This document shows, in pieces, positions 40,628 through 50,199 of a DNA stretch of 51,099 bases (position 1 is its first letter; each line of letters begins with the position of its first letter). The notes under the pieces were generated by a model, which saw nothing but the letters and a program-made list of their open reading frames with translations, had not been told where the DNA came from and did not search any database. Both the position numbers and the translations under genes were made by a program. Origin of the DNA: Nemertoderma westbladi (taxonomy: Eukaryota > Xenacoelomorpha > Nemertodermatida > Nemertodermatidae). The stretch covers positions 1 through 51,099 of the forward strand of contig JAUCBJ010001231.1 of the NCBI GenBank assembly GCA_032718475.1. The letters are read 5' to 3'.

Positions 40628-41215
40628 TTACACTAAAAATCCTCTAAATTGGTCGATCCAGCATTTAAATTGAGCAAGTGTATGCTCGTTTGTGAGGGAT
40701 TCTGGTTTGTACGACGTTTCAATTCGACGTTGAGTGCTTTGTGGGGGCCAAGGCAAACCGGCTGTCTGTTGCGAATTGGATAATGTTGTGGCTGTAGTTC
40801 CATGTGGCAGAGTGCCATGTGTTTGAGGAGCCTGCAGTGGTGGTGTAGGCGAATGTAGGGCAGCTCTGGTGACGGGGTTGCTAGGAGATATATTGTTTAC
40901 GGGTGTAAACTGCTGCATGAGTTGCTGAAATTGCAATTGCAGTGAAGCTTGAAAAGCTTGTTGCTCCTGAGCCTGCCTCAATTGACTAACCTGTATTGAT
41001 TGGCACACATGTGAGGCAAAATCGTATTGATTGGCAGCTAGTGTTGCCAAGCTGTCCTTAAGGGATGCGATTTCAGCTGACTCGGCTGAATCAAAGCTGA
41101 AAAGTGTGGGCGAGTGTACAGCTGGGACCGTATTTGCAGTCAGTCCACTAGCAGATGGGTTATCTGCATCTGGCTGTACCAAATCACCAGTGGTTTCATG
41201 GTCCGGAATAGACAT
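40628..41215 (-). pseudogene. Gypsy gag N-terminus
   Basis: 195 codons from ATG 41215, 211 bases after the 5' LTR. Gln/Ala/Pro-rich with a short coiled region (QLRQAQEQQAFQASLQLQ) and a capsid-like end FKCWIDQFRGF. Two shifts between 40628 and 40546 separate it from the rest of gag. Confidence 0.75.
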
Positions 41216-41406
41216 TACTGAATGCAGTACCAGTAGGGTCTGTAGGTTGATAGGCTGTCAACACAGCGCTGCAGCAAGTTGCAAGTACTGGTAGGCCTAT
41301 AAGGATAAATAGGCCTAACAGCAGCCTAGGTAGTAAACGTACTGTAAGCAGTAGGTCCGGTACCCGTATGGATGGTAACTCCTGAACTCAGTTTCATTAT
41401 GACTGA

Positions 41407-41426
41407 GCCCTACAATAACTGCGCCA
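41407..41426 (-). promoter_or_regulatory. Gypsy primer-binding site
   Basis: On the minus strand TGGCGCAGTTATTGTAGGG directly follows the 5' LTR. It begins with TGG, complementary to the CCA end of a tRNA. The tRNA species was not assigned. Confidence 0.75.
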
Positions 41427-41714
41427 TGCTGAGCCCTTTAGTGGACGAATTATAATATGAACATAAACATCTTGCTGTATAATATAGATGAGTATGAATA
41501 ACTAAATACTGAAATAGTAATGAAGCAGTGTGCTTAGACAGCACTACAGACGGACCGTACTAGATGGCAGAACGGGTAGGTCGTATGTACGCAACTGGTA
41601 GCTATATGTATATATAAAACAAAGAATCGACATGCAGACAGGGGAGTCCAGTATCGCAATAGTCCTATGGTTCATTGGGTCCTATATATATTGCATGCGA
41701 TTGAGTATGTATCA
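41427..41714 (-). repeat. Gypsy 5' LTR (288 bp)
   Basis: Mate of 4961-5248, same length, TG..CA ends, about nine differences. Confidence 0.9.
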
Positions 41715-41719
41715 CAACC

Positions 41720-42297
41720 TATATGTTTCTAGGAAGCGAAGCAAATTACCTGCCACCTCCCATATCACACGGTTTTGTAGATCTTACAAAAACTATTCAA
41801 TCCCTACACTAAATCACTTAATATCTAATAATCCAATACTACAAAACCTATCATCTATACCATGTGTAAATAAAGTAGCTGATTTGTTCCTAACTGATTT
41901 ATCTACAATCGTAAATAATGTTGCACCAATCCGCAACATCAGAGTTAAACGTTGCACTGAGCCTTGGGTCAACCCTGACGTCACCACTGCCATTGCCACC
42001 AGAAATAGAGCTTACAACTTCTACATGAAACATAGATTAAACGAAATACTATTTATGGAATATAAATGGTGCCGTAATCTTGCTACATCTGCCATTAAGA
42101 CAGCTAAAGCTAACTATGTTCGCAATACCCTCAAATTAAACAGATCAAATCCCAAGAAGCTTTGGAAATCTCTTAAATCTCTTGGAGCTCAGTCAAAAAA
42201 ACAGCCCACCACTTCTTCCATGTGCCTCGAAATAATTGGTTCGCTCTGCTATGATCCCAACACACTAGCAGAAGCTTTCAACTCAAGTCCTGGTTGA
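41720..42297 (+). pseudogene. L2-B ORF2, endonuclease end to RT linker
   Basis: Directly after the CAACC duplication the frame resumes with YVSRKRSKLPATSHITRF and continues with TEPWVNPDVTTAIATRN, YMKHRLNEILFMEYKWCRN and NPKKLWKSLKSLG, the linker between endonuclease and RT of L2/CR1-type ORF2. It stops at 42297. The open frame at 41632 begins inside the LTR, so its ATG is not the real start. Confidence 0.8.
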
Positions 42298-43305
42298 CAA
42301 ACTCCCTCAAGCCAGTGGAACTTATAGTCGTGCAGCTGTGGAGAATTTATATCTGGACCGTGGACTAACTCCAAATGCTTTTACTTTTTTACCTGTTGAT
42401 AAATCTACTGTTACCAACATCCTATCTAAACTGGACCCCGGAAAAAGTTCAGGATCAGACTCAATCCCCCCAAAAATATACCGTGATGCCTGCAATCCCC
42501 TTGGAAGCCTCCTAACCACCATTATCAACTTGTCTATTTCAACAAGCACCTTCCCTCAAGTTTTCAAAATAGCTAAGGTTGTCCCCATCTTCAAAAAGGG
42601 GAACCTCCAATTTCCATCCTATTTCCTTACTGATCGTAGCATCATCTGTAACTGAACGCGTTATGTATGACCAACTAAAAACTTTTGTCATAGTTAACAA
42701 TATCCTGGACAAGTTGCAATCTGGATTCAAAAAGGGTTTTTCTATTGAATCATCTCTGATATTCTTGGACAATCTAATTAAGGATGGTATGGATAAAGGT
42801 AACCTCACTGGGATGATCCTAATCAACATTCAGAAGGCTTATGACACAGTTGATCATGACAGTTAAAATGACCATGACAGAAAGTTAAAGAAGGTAACTA
42901 AGTTTGAAGTCACTAGTAATGGACATAAGATTGAAAATAAAAAGGAAGTTAAATATTTAGGGGCCACATTGGATAACTGCTTATCAGGAGAAAGTACAGT
43001 GAAAAATATTTTCTCGAAAGTTAACAGTAGGCTTAGGTTTCTATACAGAAATAAAAATAGTTTAAACACCGACTCCCGCAAGTTACTTTGCTCTTCTTTA
43101 ATACAGTGTCACATGGACTATGCGTGCTCTTCTTGGTATGTAGGCTTAACCAAACAGCTTAAATGTAAATAACAAGTAGCTCAGAATAAAGTAGTACGAT
43201 TTATTAAAGACTACAAACCTAGGCACCACCTAACTCCAGATGACTTTTCTGAATCTGGACTACTTAACTTAGATAGTAGAGTTAAGCAGCTACGCCTTAA
43301 CCATG
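42298..43305 (+). pseudogene. L2-B reverse transcriptase with catalytic core deleted
   Basis: Frames 42338-42655 (LDPGKSSGSDSIPPKIY, KIAKVVPIFKKGN) and 42579-42866 (LDKLQSGFKKGFSIESS, INIQKAYDTVDHD, where the first catalytic Asp is replaced by Asn) give RT motifs 1-3. The sequence then jumps at about 42866-42890 to thumb coding (KKEVKYLGATLDN, SRLRFLYRNKNSL, LLNLDSRVKQLRL). The F/YxDD box is absent, so an internal deletion removed the core. Coding breaks at 43305 and resumes at 45168. Confidence 0.8.
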
Positions 43306-45167
43306 TGGGGCGAGCGATGAAAGTAGGCGAGCTTAGCATGTTGTTCTGTTGTTCTGTCGTTCTGTTGTATCCAATTTTAAACGTTAATAACTCAGCCAAA
43401 TGTTAATGAAATTTAACCAAACTTGGTACACATGTAGTCTGGCCAAAGTTTAGAAATTTTCCAAGTTGAATTTGCAGTTATAATTAGAATTACAGTTATA
43501 ATAAATTAATCTACCCAAAAATTATTAGGCTTGTAACCATCAGCTGGTTGCTAGGAGACTACAGGATTACAGTATGGTACCGGTACTGTTAACTGTTACA
43601 GTGGTACAGAGTTACCGGTACCATCTTCAGGTTGTTGGTCGTTGGCAAGGCCATCTAAACAACTTCTTCATCTAAACAGCTTCCGACAGTCCAGTGTATC
43701 TGGACCCGAGCAGCCGAGTGGCATCAAGATGCGATTAACTGAGGAATAAATACTACGGAATTGCTTGCTTGTCAGTAAGATTATATTTACTACACTGGCT
43801 GACTGGGAATGCGGCGGTCGGTTGGATCGTAATGCGGGCCACTGCCAAGTTCCTCATGCCTCACTCAGGCCACCCACCTTGGAGTGCGGTGGGAAGAGTT
43901 CGACTTACATCAACGACTGAACGAATCGACGAGGATTGCGATTTGGGTTTAGCAGCGGCCCGGACAGCCAGATCCTGGGATCGCCTGGGGGAAATTGTTG
44001 AAAGTCGGGCTATGATAGATAGATTTATTTATACATTATGTAAAAACAATAACAAATACACCAAACAATGTACTGGTATAAAGGTATTGTCCAACATAAC
44101 ATATAGGACTACCCCTAAAGCTTTGCAACTTATTTCCAAGGGGGTCCTTTATGTTACTTGGTTACAAATACAATATTACACTATGCTAACTTAAAACCAA
44201 TATAAAACGTAATTACACTATGTACATGTACAACTTTACTGAGAGCGTGACAATGCCCGACTCAACGATAAAAATATAATGTACAGAACAATTTATTATA
44301 AAACGTAATTACAGTATAAATAGTAAATAATTAATAAACTAATAACTTACTGTAGGACTATTGTACCTATTTTTACATTGCACACGGAGATGAGATTTAA
44401 CTGCAGATTTAAAAGAATGTTGATTATCTAGGTTTTTAATTCCATTAGACAGAGCGTTCCAATTTTTAATGCCGTTAAAAAAGAAAGTATCAGATTCGAA
44501 AGATTTACAATTCGGGAGGTAGAAGTTTGAAGCACTAGCTCTGGTACTGTAAGAGTGTGTATCGCGTACGCTGTTGAATTTTTGTTTTAGGTAATTGGGA
44601 CATTTACCATTATACACTTTATGCACATGGTTAAGGCGTAGCTGCTTAACTCTACTATCTAAGTTAAGTAGTCCAGATTCAGAAAAGTCATCTAGAGTTA
44701 GACGTGTATCGTACCGGATTACGTTCTCTGCCACGCGAAAGTGTGAGGTGAATTCGTTGTCGAATTGGGTCGGAAGCTGCGGGAATTCTACTGTTCTATG
44801 GGAATAATCCGCAGCTGTCCGGTTTCCTACGGACGGATACTGGGATGAGCAGGTATTTCGATCAAGTTTCTCGTATTCTCGATATTTCCTATAAACCACA
44901 TTGCTTCGCATATTGAACGTGTGATTGGAAATAAGTTTGTGCTACCCTTCCACCCCTTGGGTGGTAGATGTCGCGGTTATGTATTGGTTGGTAGGAAGGG
45001 GGGGGGGGGCAGATTAAAAGGGCTGAACACGTACTGTCCTGTCCCCCTTTCTTTGATTGATTGTCGGTATGGTTAAATTTCTCAAATACTGATTTTGTGA
45101 TACAGTCGCTCAGTTTTAATTTGTATCTCATAACTGGGCCTCGTCCTGCACGAAGGCCCCACGAACA
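43306..45167. mobile_element. 1.86-kb insertion or rearranged block inside the L2-B 3' end
   Basis: It separates the two halves of the L2-B C-terminal coding (..LRLNH at 43305, HKV.. at 45168). The edges carry GTGGGGC in opposite orientation (about 43309 and 45158), and a short CATG sits on both sides, but the ends are not convincing. It contains a minus-strand L2 3' end (44161-44740). 43306-44160 has no supported gene, although a 141-codon plus frame (43769-44194) is open. 44741-45167 has open minus frames of unknown nature and a G12 run near 45000. Confidence 0.45.
44161..44740 (-). pseudogene. L2-type LINE 3' end, minus strand
   Basis: The C-terminal coding LTLDDFSESGLLNLDSRV, VKQLRLNHVHKVYNGKCPN and KSAVKSHLRVQCKNRY ends at a stop at 44339. 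The 3' untranslated part ends with ATATTGTATTTGTAAC at about 44161. Together with 45168-45643 it forms a long inverted repeat. The open frame extends upstream to 44911 into sequence not recognised as LINE. Confidence 0.7.
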
Positions 45168-45655
45168 TGCATAAAGTGTCTAATGGTAAATGTCCCAATT
45201 ACCTAAAACAAAAATTCAACAGAGTACGCGATACACACTTTTACAGTACCAGAGCTAGTGCTTCAAACTACCTCCCGTCTACCTCCCGAATTGTAAATCC
45301 TTCGAATCTGATACTTTCTTTTTTAACGGCATTAAAAATTGGAACGCTCTGCCTAATGAAATTAAAAACCTAGATAATCAACATTATTTTAAATCTGCAG
45401 TTAAATCTCACCTCCGTGTGCAATGTAAAAATAGGTACAATAGTCCCACAGTAAGTTATTAGTTTATTAATTATTTACTATTTATACTGTAATTACGTTT
45501 TATAATAAATTGTTCTGTACATTACATCTTTATCGTTGAGTCGGGCATTGTCACGCTCTCGGTAAAGTTGTACATGTACATAGTGTAATTACGTTTTATA
45601 TGGGTTTTAGGTTAGCGTAGTGTAATATTGTATTTGTATTTGTACGTTATGTCAT
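45168..45655 (+). pseudogene. L2-B LINE 3' end
   Basis: Resumes at HKVSNGKCPNYLKQKFN, shifts frame after SASNYLP, and ends YNSPTVSY stop near 45462. The 3' tail ends with ATTGTATTTGTATTTGTA (45626-45643), a short-repeat tail as seen in L2/CR1-type elements. Confidence 0.7.
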
Positions 45656-45860
45656 AAAATGCCAAACAACTAAAATTCATGCTTTTGAACATTAAGCAGT
45701 TAAGCGGTATATTCTGGAAACTTTTAGGAGATTGAGCAAGTTCACAAAATAATTATTTTTTAATTTTTTTTTATTTATATAATTTTTTTACCAAGTGGAA
45801 CGTACATGAAGGCTGGAGAAAGTAAAATATGCACTTTAAAAATTTGCCCTATAGATGGAA

Positions 45861-46876
45861 TCACCCTAATGTTGATGGCAGTTTAGTCCCAGAATGATCT
45901 AACAGTTCTTGTATAGTATGAAAGAGGCCATTAGGACCTCGATGAGCTGCTTGAGGTTGCAAATCATGCCTCAAACTCTGATGTAACCTATTGATAACTC
46001 TGTTTCGAATTCTGCTTTCATCAAATACTAGTGTTGCACTTGTCGCCATACTCTGTGTATACATTTCCCCAACTGGAGGTCGACTAACTGATGGAAGGGA
46101 CAGGTATCAAAGCGAGTAGTGGCCAAGATCAAATAAATACCCTAAATTCTCAGTGCTTTCAAAGGAGCTGAAGTCGCTGTGTAGTGTCACACTTGATTGT
46201 TGCATTGCATATACGGATTGTAATTGGAAAGAGTAGCAGCGACAATAAATGTTTGTGCTCATTCGGTAGCTATGTTTCTAAAAATCATTTGGGCAGTTCT
46301 GGCTCTGGAAGGGTAAATCTGTAGGTCTTGTTCTGTTGGCTCAATGGAATATAGTTTGTACATTGCCAGATGACTCTGAAGTTCTTCAGATATCAACACT
46401 TGAAGTTGGGTTACTGTTGGTGCTGTAAATCCTAAAGCTCTCAGTCCAATTATGATTGACGAGAAACCACAATCCCCCCCTTCCCCCTTGGCTTTCCACG
46501 ATCTCAAAGTTGTGTGTCAAACTAGTGCAACATCATTAAGCCAAGAACGATTACCTACCTGTTGGTAGTAAGAACTCGTAGCCCTGTCACGATTGGCTGA
46601 GGAGCATGATGGCACAAGGTCTATACCATTACTTTCTAACACAGGTGCTGCAGGTTGCATATTCGGTATTGGCCTGTTATCATTGGTATTTGGTGATGGA
46701 CTGACCCATGTTGGCTGAGGTAGAATTGTTGAAGTGGGAGGTTGACCTGGTGGCTGTACGTACATGTGTAGGTGAGTCCAATGAGTCCTGGAGAGGAAAT
46801 GAACCCAGCCCAAGAGCACTGACCACAGGACATGTATTACATGGACAGGACATGGACTTATATTATGGTTGGTCAT
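45861..46876 (-). pseudogene. Gene-like exon fragments, one weakly OTU-like
   Basis: Three minus-strand open segments. 46876-46560: Pro/Gln/Ser-rich, ending SSYYQQ at CAG|GTAGGT, a good splice donor. 46507-46259: KGEGGDCGFSSIIIGL then PTVTQLQVLISEELQSHL; the GDC.F.SI pattern followed by a helix recalls the Cys region of OTU proteases, but no matching His motif is seen. 46064-45861: DESRIRNRVINRLHQSLRHD. They could be exons of one host gene or of a retro-element ORF. The spacing is short and the first two segments each end in their own frame. Confidence 0.3.
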
Positions 46877-47290
46877 GTTGAACTACATGTTGAACATGTT
46901 CTTCTCTTCTTCTTGGGCATCTGTTTGTTATATTAGTTATAATTGTTATTATAAATTAGTTAGGCCATTTTTAACAGTTTGGTTTTTTTATTATAATTCT
47001 GAAACAAACGCAGTTGGGAATCTGAAATTTTATGACTTTTCCTAAAAATCTATTGTCTTCCTAGTACAATAGACTACTATAGTCCTAGTCTTCCTAGTTT
47101 CCTAGTAGTGAAAACCGTTTTCAAAAATATTGGGTACTTTTCGAGTTATAGCACCATTTTTTAACCCTACTTTTGGCACTTTTTTTGAGACGTTTTTTGA
47201 AAATTATATTTCATTAAATATGAATTGTAACATCTCTATTTTTGATTTACACCGGTTTTTTGGTGTTAGAAATTTGATGGAATTCACATC
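46877..47290. other. AT-rich segment, no gene
   Basis: Nothing supported. Contains two short direct repeats around CTTCCTAGT (47058 and 47090) and leads into the 162-bp satellite. Confidence 0.6.
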
Positions 47291-47299
47291 AATTGATTT

Positions 47300-48035
47300 A
47301 GAAATTTCAAACTTGTATTTTTCGGCGGGTACCAAATTTTGGTGCCAGCACCAAATTTTGAAATAAGTCAATTTTGTAAATTGAACGTTTGAAACTTGTT
47401 TTTTACGCAATTGGGGTATTTTGGGTTTCTGGATTCGATGAAATATATACGAGTTGCACCAAGCGTAACAAACTTGTATTTTTCGGTGCTGTGTGCAAAT
47501 TTTGGTGCTAGCACGAAATTTTGAAAATCCATTCAATAGATAAAATTGCTTGTGACAATTTATTTCTTGCGTTTTAGAGGTTTATGGCTGTTCTGAATTC
47601 AATGGAAAATATAATTATTGAACTAGACATCTCAAACTTGTATTTTTCGGATGTGGGTGCAAAATGTGGTGCTAGCACGAAATTTTGAAAACCATCAAAT
47701 ATATCAATTGATTGTGTCACCTTGTTTCTTGCGTAATACGGGTTTGTGATGGTTCTGAATTCAATGGAATCAGTAAAAATTTCACAAGAGTTCTCAAACT
47801 TGTATTTTTCGCCGGTGGGTGAAAATTGTTGTGCCAGCACCAAATTTTGGAAAATATGCAAATTGATAAGTAGATAGTATCACCTTGTTTCTTGCGTTAT
47901 ACGGGTTTATGAGGGTCCTGAATCCGATGGAATCAATAAAAACAGCACTGGACATCGCAAACTTGTACTTTTTGGTGATGGGTACGAAATTTGGTGCTAG
48001 CACCAAAATTTGCCAAATTACGCCGAAAAATACAA
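47300..48035. repeat. Diverged satellite, about 162-bp period, 4.5 units, palindromic core
   Basis: CAAACTTGTATTTTTCGG-type unit starts at 47308, 47469, 47633, 47795 and 47958 (spacings 161-164). Each unit then carries GGTGCTAGCACC or a one-base variant inside a longer near-palindrome of the CAAATTTT..AAATTTTG type. Later in the unit come CTTGTTTCTTGCG and GGTT/CCTGAAT..ATGGAA blocks. At about 48023 the start motif reappears inverted (CGCCGAAAAATACAAG). The minus frames through it are repeat translations, not genes. Confidence 0.85.
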
Positions 48036-48465
48036 GTAGCAATGATCTGGCATATTAGAAATGTATTCCATTAGAATCAGCGCCCTCGAAAACCTGAAAA
48101 TGTGAATTTATAGCATCGTATAAGTGAATTAAAAATTTTGTGTTCTAACTGAAAAGTGCTGGTTACTTGTTTTTTTCATGTTTTTCCTACGCAGAGAGGA
48201 CTAAACAGCCATTTATAGTAATCATATCATTTTTTAATATTTTCCAATGTATTTTGCACCCCAGAAAACCTGTATTGAAAAATAATTAGGCGAAAATGTA
48301 ACTTTCAAATTTGGTGAAAATTTTGCACTACTTGTAATTTTGGTGCTGCAATATAACCACCCCAGTACATTTTTTCGAAAATTTTTTTTCGGTCGGAACC
48401 AGACAAGTGATACCTACGTACAAACAAAAAATCAGACGTTTTCGTAAATATTTGTAGATTTTAGA
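48036..48465. other. AT-rich segment, no gene
   Basis: Nothing supported on either strand. It includes more TTGGTG/AAATTTTG words like the satellite, so it may be decayed satellite flank. Confidence 0.5.
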
Positions 48466-48508
48466 GGGGGGGGGGGGGGGTCAATATGACCCCCCCCCCC
48501 CCCCCCCC
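48466..48508. repeat. G15-TCAATATGA-C19 perfect hairpin
   Basis: Fifteen G, then TCA-ATA-TGA, then nineteen C. The arms pair perfectly over 15 G:C pairs plus TCA/TGA with a three-base loop. Either strand could also form quadruplex or i-motif structures. Exact run lengths may be unreliable in the assembly. Confidence 0.85.
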
Positions 48509-48559
48509 GGTATTTGTACAACATTTTATAGCCCGGTACTAATAGGGTTAAAGCTAAAA

Positions 48560-49513
48560 TTATGGAATTGATTTCCTCTTACGGGTTAGGTCTACTGGTC
48601 CCCAAGTGTGGGGAACCACCGTGTGATTCCCTACTAACAACATACACATACTACACTTTATACAAACTACAACCTAATATACCAAACACAAATATAAAAA
48701 TATATTATACAGAAATTTTTTAAACTTTATTAAAAAGAAAAATTGCTCTCATATAACATATAATGTTCTTCTGACATTTAATTAATTAATTGCATTAATT
48801 AATATGCCTATTTCATCTATTATACAACTGCAATGCCAATGTGGTGGTACTTTTACGCAACTGCCTTATGTGATGGGATCCGGTGTTGGCCTTGGGATCC
48901 TGACCGTTCGTCTTTGGCAATGTTCCCTACGCACTACCCTGGCTTGTGTCTGACTTGATTGGCTGACTCTGGGCTTGATTGGCAGAAGGCCTGATTGATA
49001 AAGCTGAGCAGCACCCATAGAATTGACCATGTTGTTATTTCCGATTATCAAACTCGCAATGTTGTTATTAACACTGCACAGTGCACACATCATAACACAG
49101 CATCGCCTCGATGTCTTGGGGAGATATAGTTCCGAACACATCGGAATTCGGAACCACCTGATGAGTGGGACTCAGTGATGCAGTTATAGACTCCAATACT
49201 AAAAAATTTAGACTGTCATTGGCACAATCAAATGTATGCGTATTCACTCTAAACGAAGGGCCATAGCCTGTAAATCATTATCATTATCATTACTATTCGC
49301 AGATCTTCTGGGAAACATGGCCATCTCACTTTGACTTTTTAAATAAATCTTTGTGGTTTAGATTCTTGACATCGAAATTGGAGGGTATAACTGTTGATGA
49401 GGATGGCAGAACTATTTTTTACTTTGCGGGAAATATATCAAAATTTATTTCAGGGGATGAAAGTCACAATCAATGTATCATTTCTCCTAATGGTACGAGC
49501 TGGTCATTGGTTG
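48560..49513. other. Region without a supported gene
   Basis: AT-rich. A 91-codon minus frame (49141-48866) reads NNNIASLIIGNNN and QTQARVVRREHCQRR; I do not recognise it and see no splice or start support. A short CATTAT array lies near 49274. Confidence 0.45.
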
Positions 49514-50136
49514 CGAAAGCAATGTCCTGCAAAGCGGAGGCGATTTTGTTCTAGTGTCAAGCTTGGGGGAACCAATAAGACACCTCCAATGTTATATAGT
49601 GTCTGGTTGGGGATGTGTGCATTGATTGTACTTGACACAATGAACCCGGCGTAGCATTCTTGTGAATGTGCCATCCAGAGATTTGGTGTCCTCAGCAGTT
49701 AGAGCCCAGCATGGACTCCCATAGAGGAGTACTGGAACTACTGCTGCTCTAAATAATCGGACCTTAAGTTTCCGATTAATTCTCGGTGACTTCCAAATCC
49801 TGGAAAGCCTATTCAACCTGCCCATGCCTTTCCCTTACGTATTCGAAGGTCCTCACCTGACTTCCGGATCCATAATCCCAGGTAACAGAAGTCGTCCACA
49901 TGCTCAAGCTTACCATCCTTTGAGCTTATGCTCATCCGATCAGAGACTTGCTGAGGACATTCAAAGTTAACTGTCAAAATTTTGGTCTTTCTGGAGTTAA
50001 TAAAAAGACCAACTATAGAAGCAGCATGTTCTAATGAGCTGAGGAGCCGTTGGGCTCCCTCTAGTGATTCTGAGAGTACTCCTAAGTCATCAACAAAGTC
50101 TAGATCAGTTAGGTACTTGGCAGGATCGGTCCCAAC
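49514..50136 (-). pseudogene. RTE-like LINE fragment (RTE-c), RT palm-thumb part
   Basis: Frames 50178-49813 and 49825-49592 read PAKYLTDLDFVDDLGVL (FADD box as FVDD), GLFINSRKTKILTVNF, CYLGLWIRKSGEDLRIRKG and LRRVHCVKYN. It matches RTE-b 8815-9420 closely, but both edges are cut: the right side at 50136 lacks RT motif 4 and the left side lacks the C-terminal block. The first 13 residues of the open frame are not LINE sequence. Confidence 0.8.
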
Positions 50137-50199
50137 GTGGTAAGATGACGGGGGCCAGCGGTGGATCCATTCAGACACGCAACCAATTCGATTCGCTCC

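Larger units (their letters stand above)
4961..41714 (-). mobile_element. Ty3/gypsy LTR retrotransposon, split by nested insertions
   Basis: Both ends carry 288-bp LTRs (4961-5248 and 41427-41714) with TG..CA termini, flanked by CAACC (4956-4960 and 41715-41719). Transcription is on the minus strand: primer-binding site at 41426, gag and protease at about 41215-39107, then after a 31-kb nested insertion RT, RNase H and integrase at 8015-5458, polypurine tract at 5249. The protein order PR-RT-RH-IN identifies Ty3/gypsy. The two LTRs differ at about nine positions by eye, so it is clearly older than the BEL/Pao element. Confidence 0.9.

Noticed and set aside
41632-41719. ATG at 41632 as start of the L2-B ORF2 remainder
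   Set aside because: It lies within the gypsy LTR; the LINE frame really continues from 4960.
43306-45167. DNA transposon with GTGGGGC inverted ends
   Set aside because: Only seven matching bases, no clean target duplication and no transposase; kept as an unresolved insertion.
47204-48042. Minus-strand ORFs with similar FGAGT/KYKFE segments as a gene family
   Set aside because: The similarity is that of the 162-bp satellite units read through, with no start or splice support.
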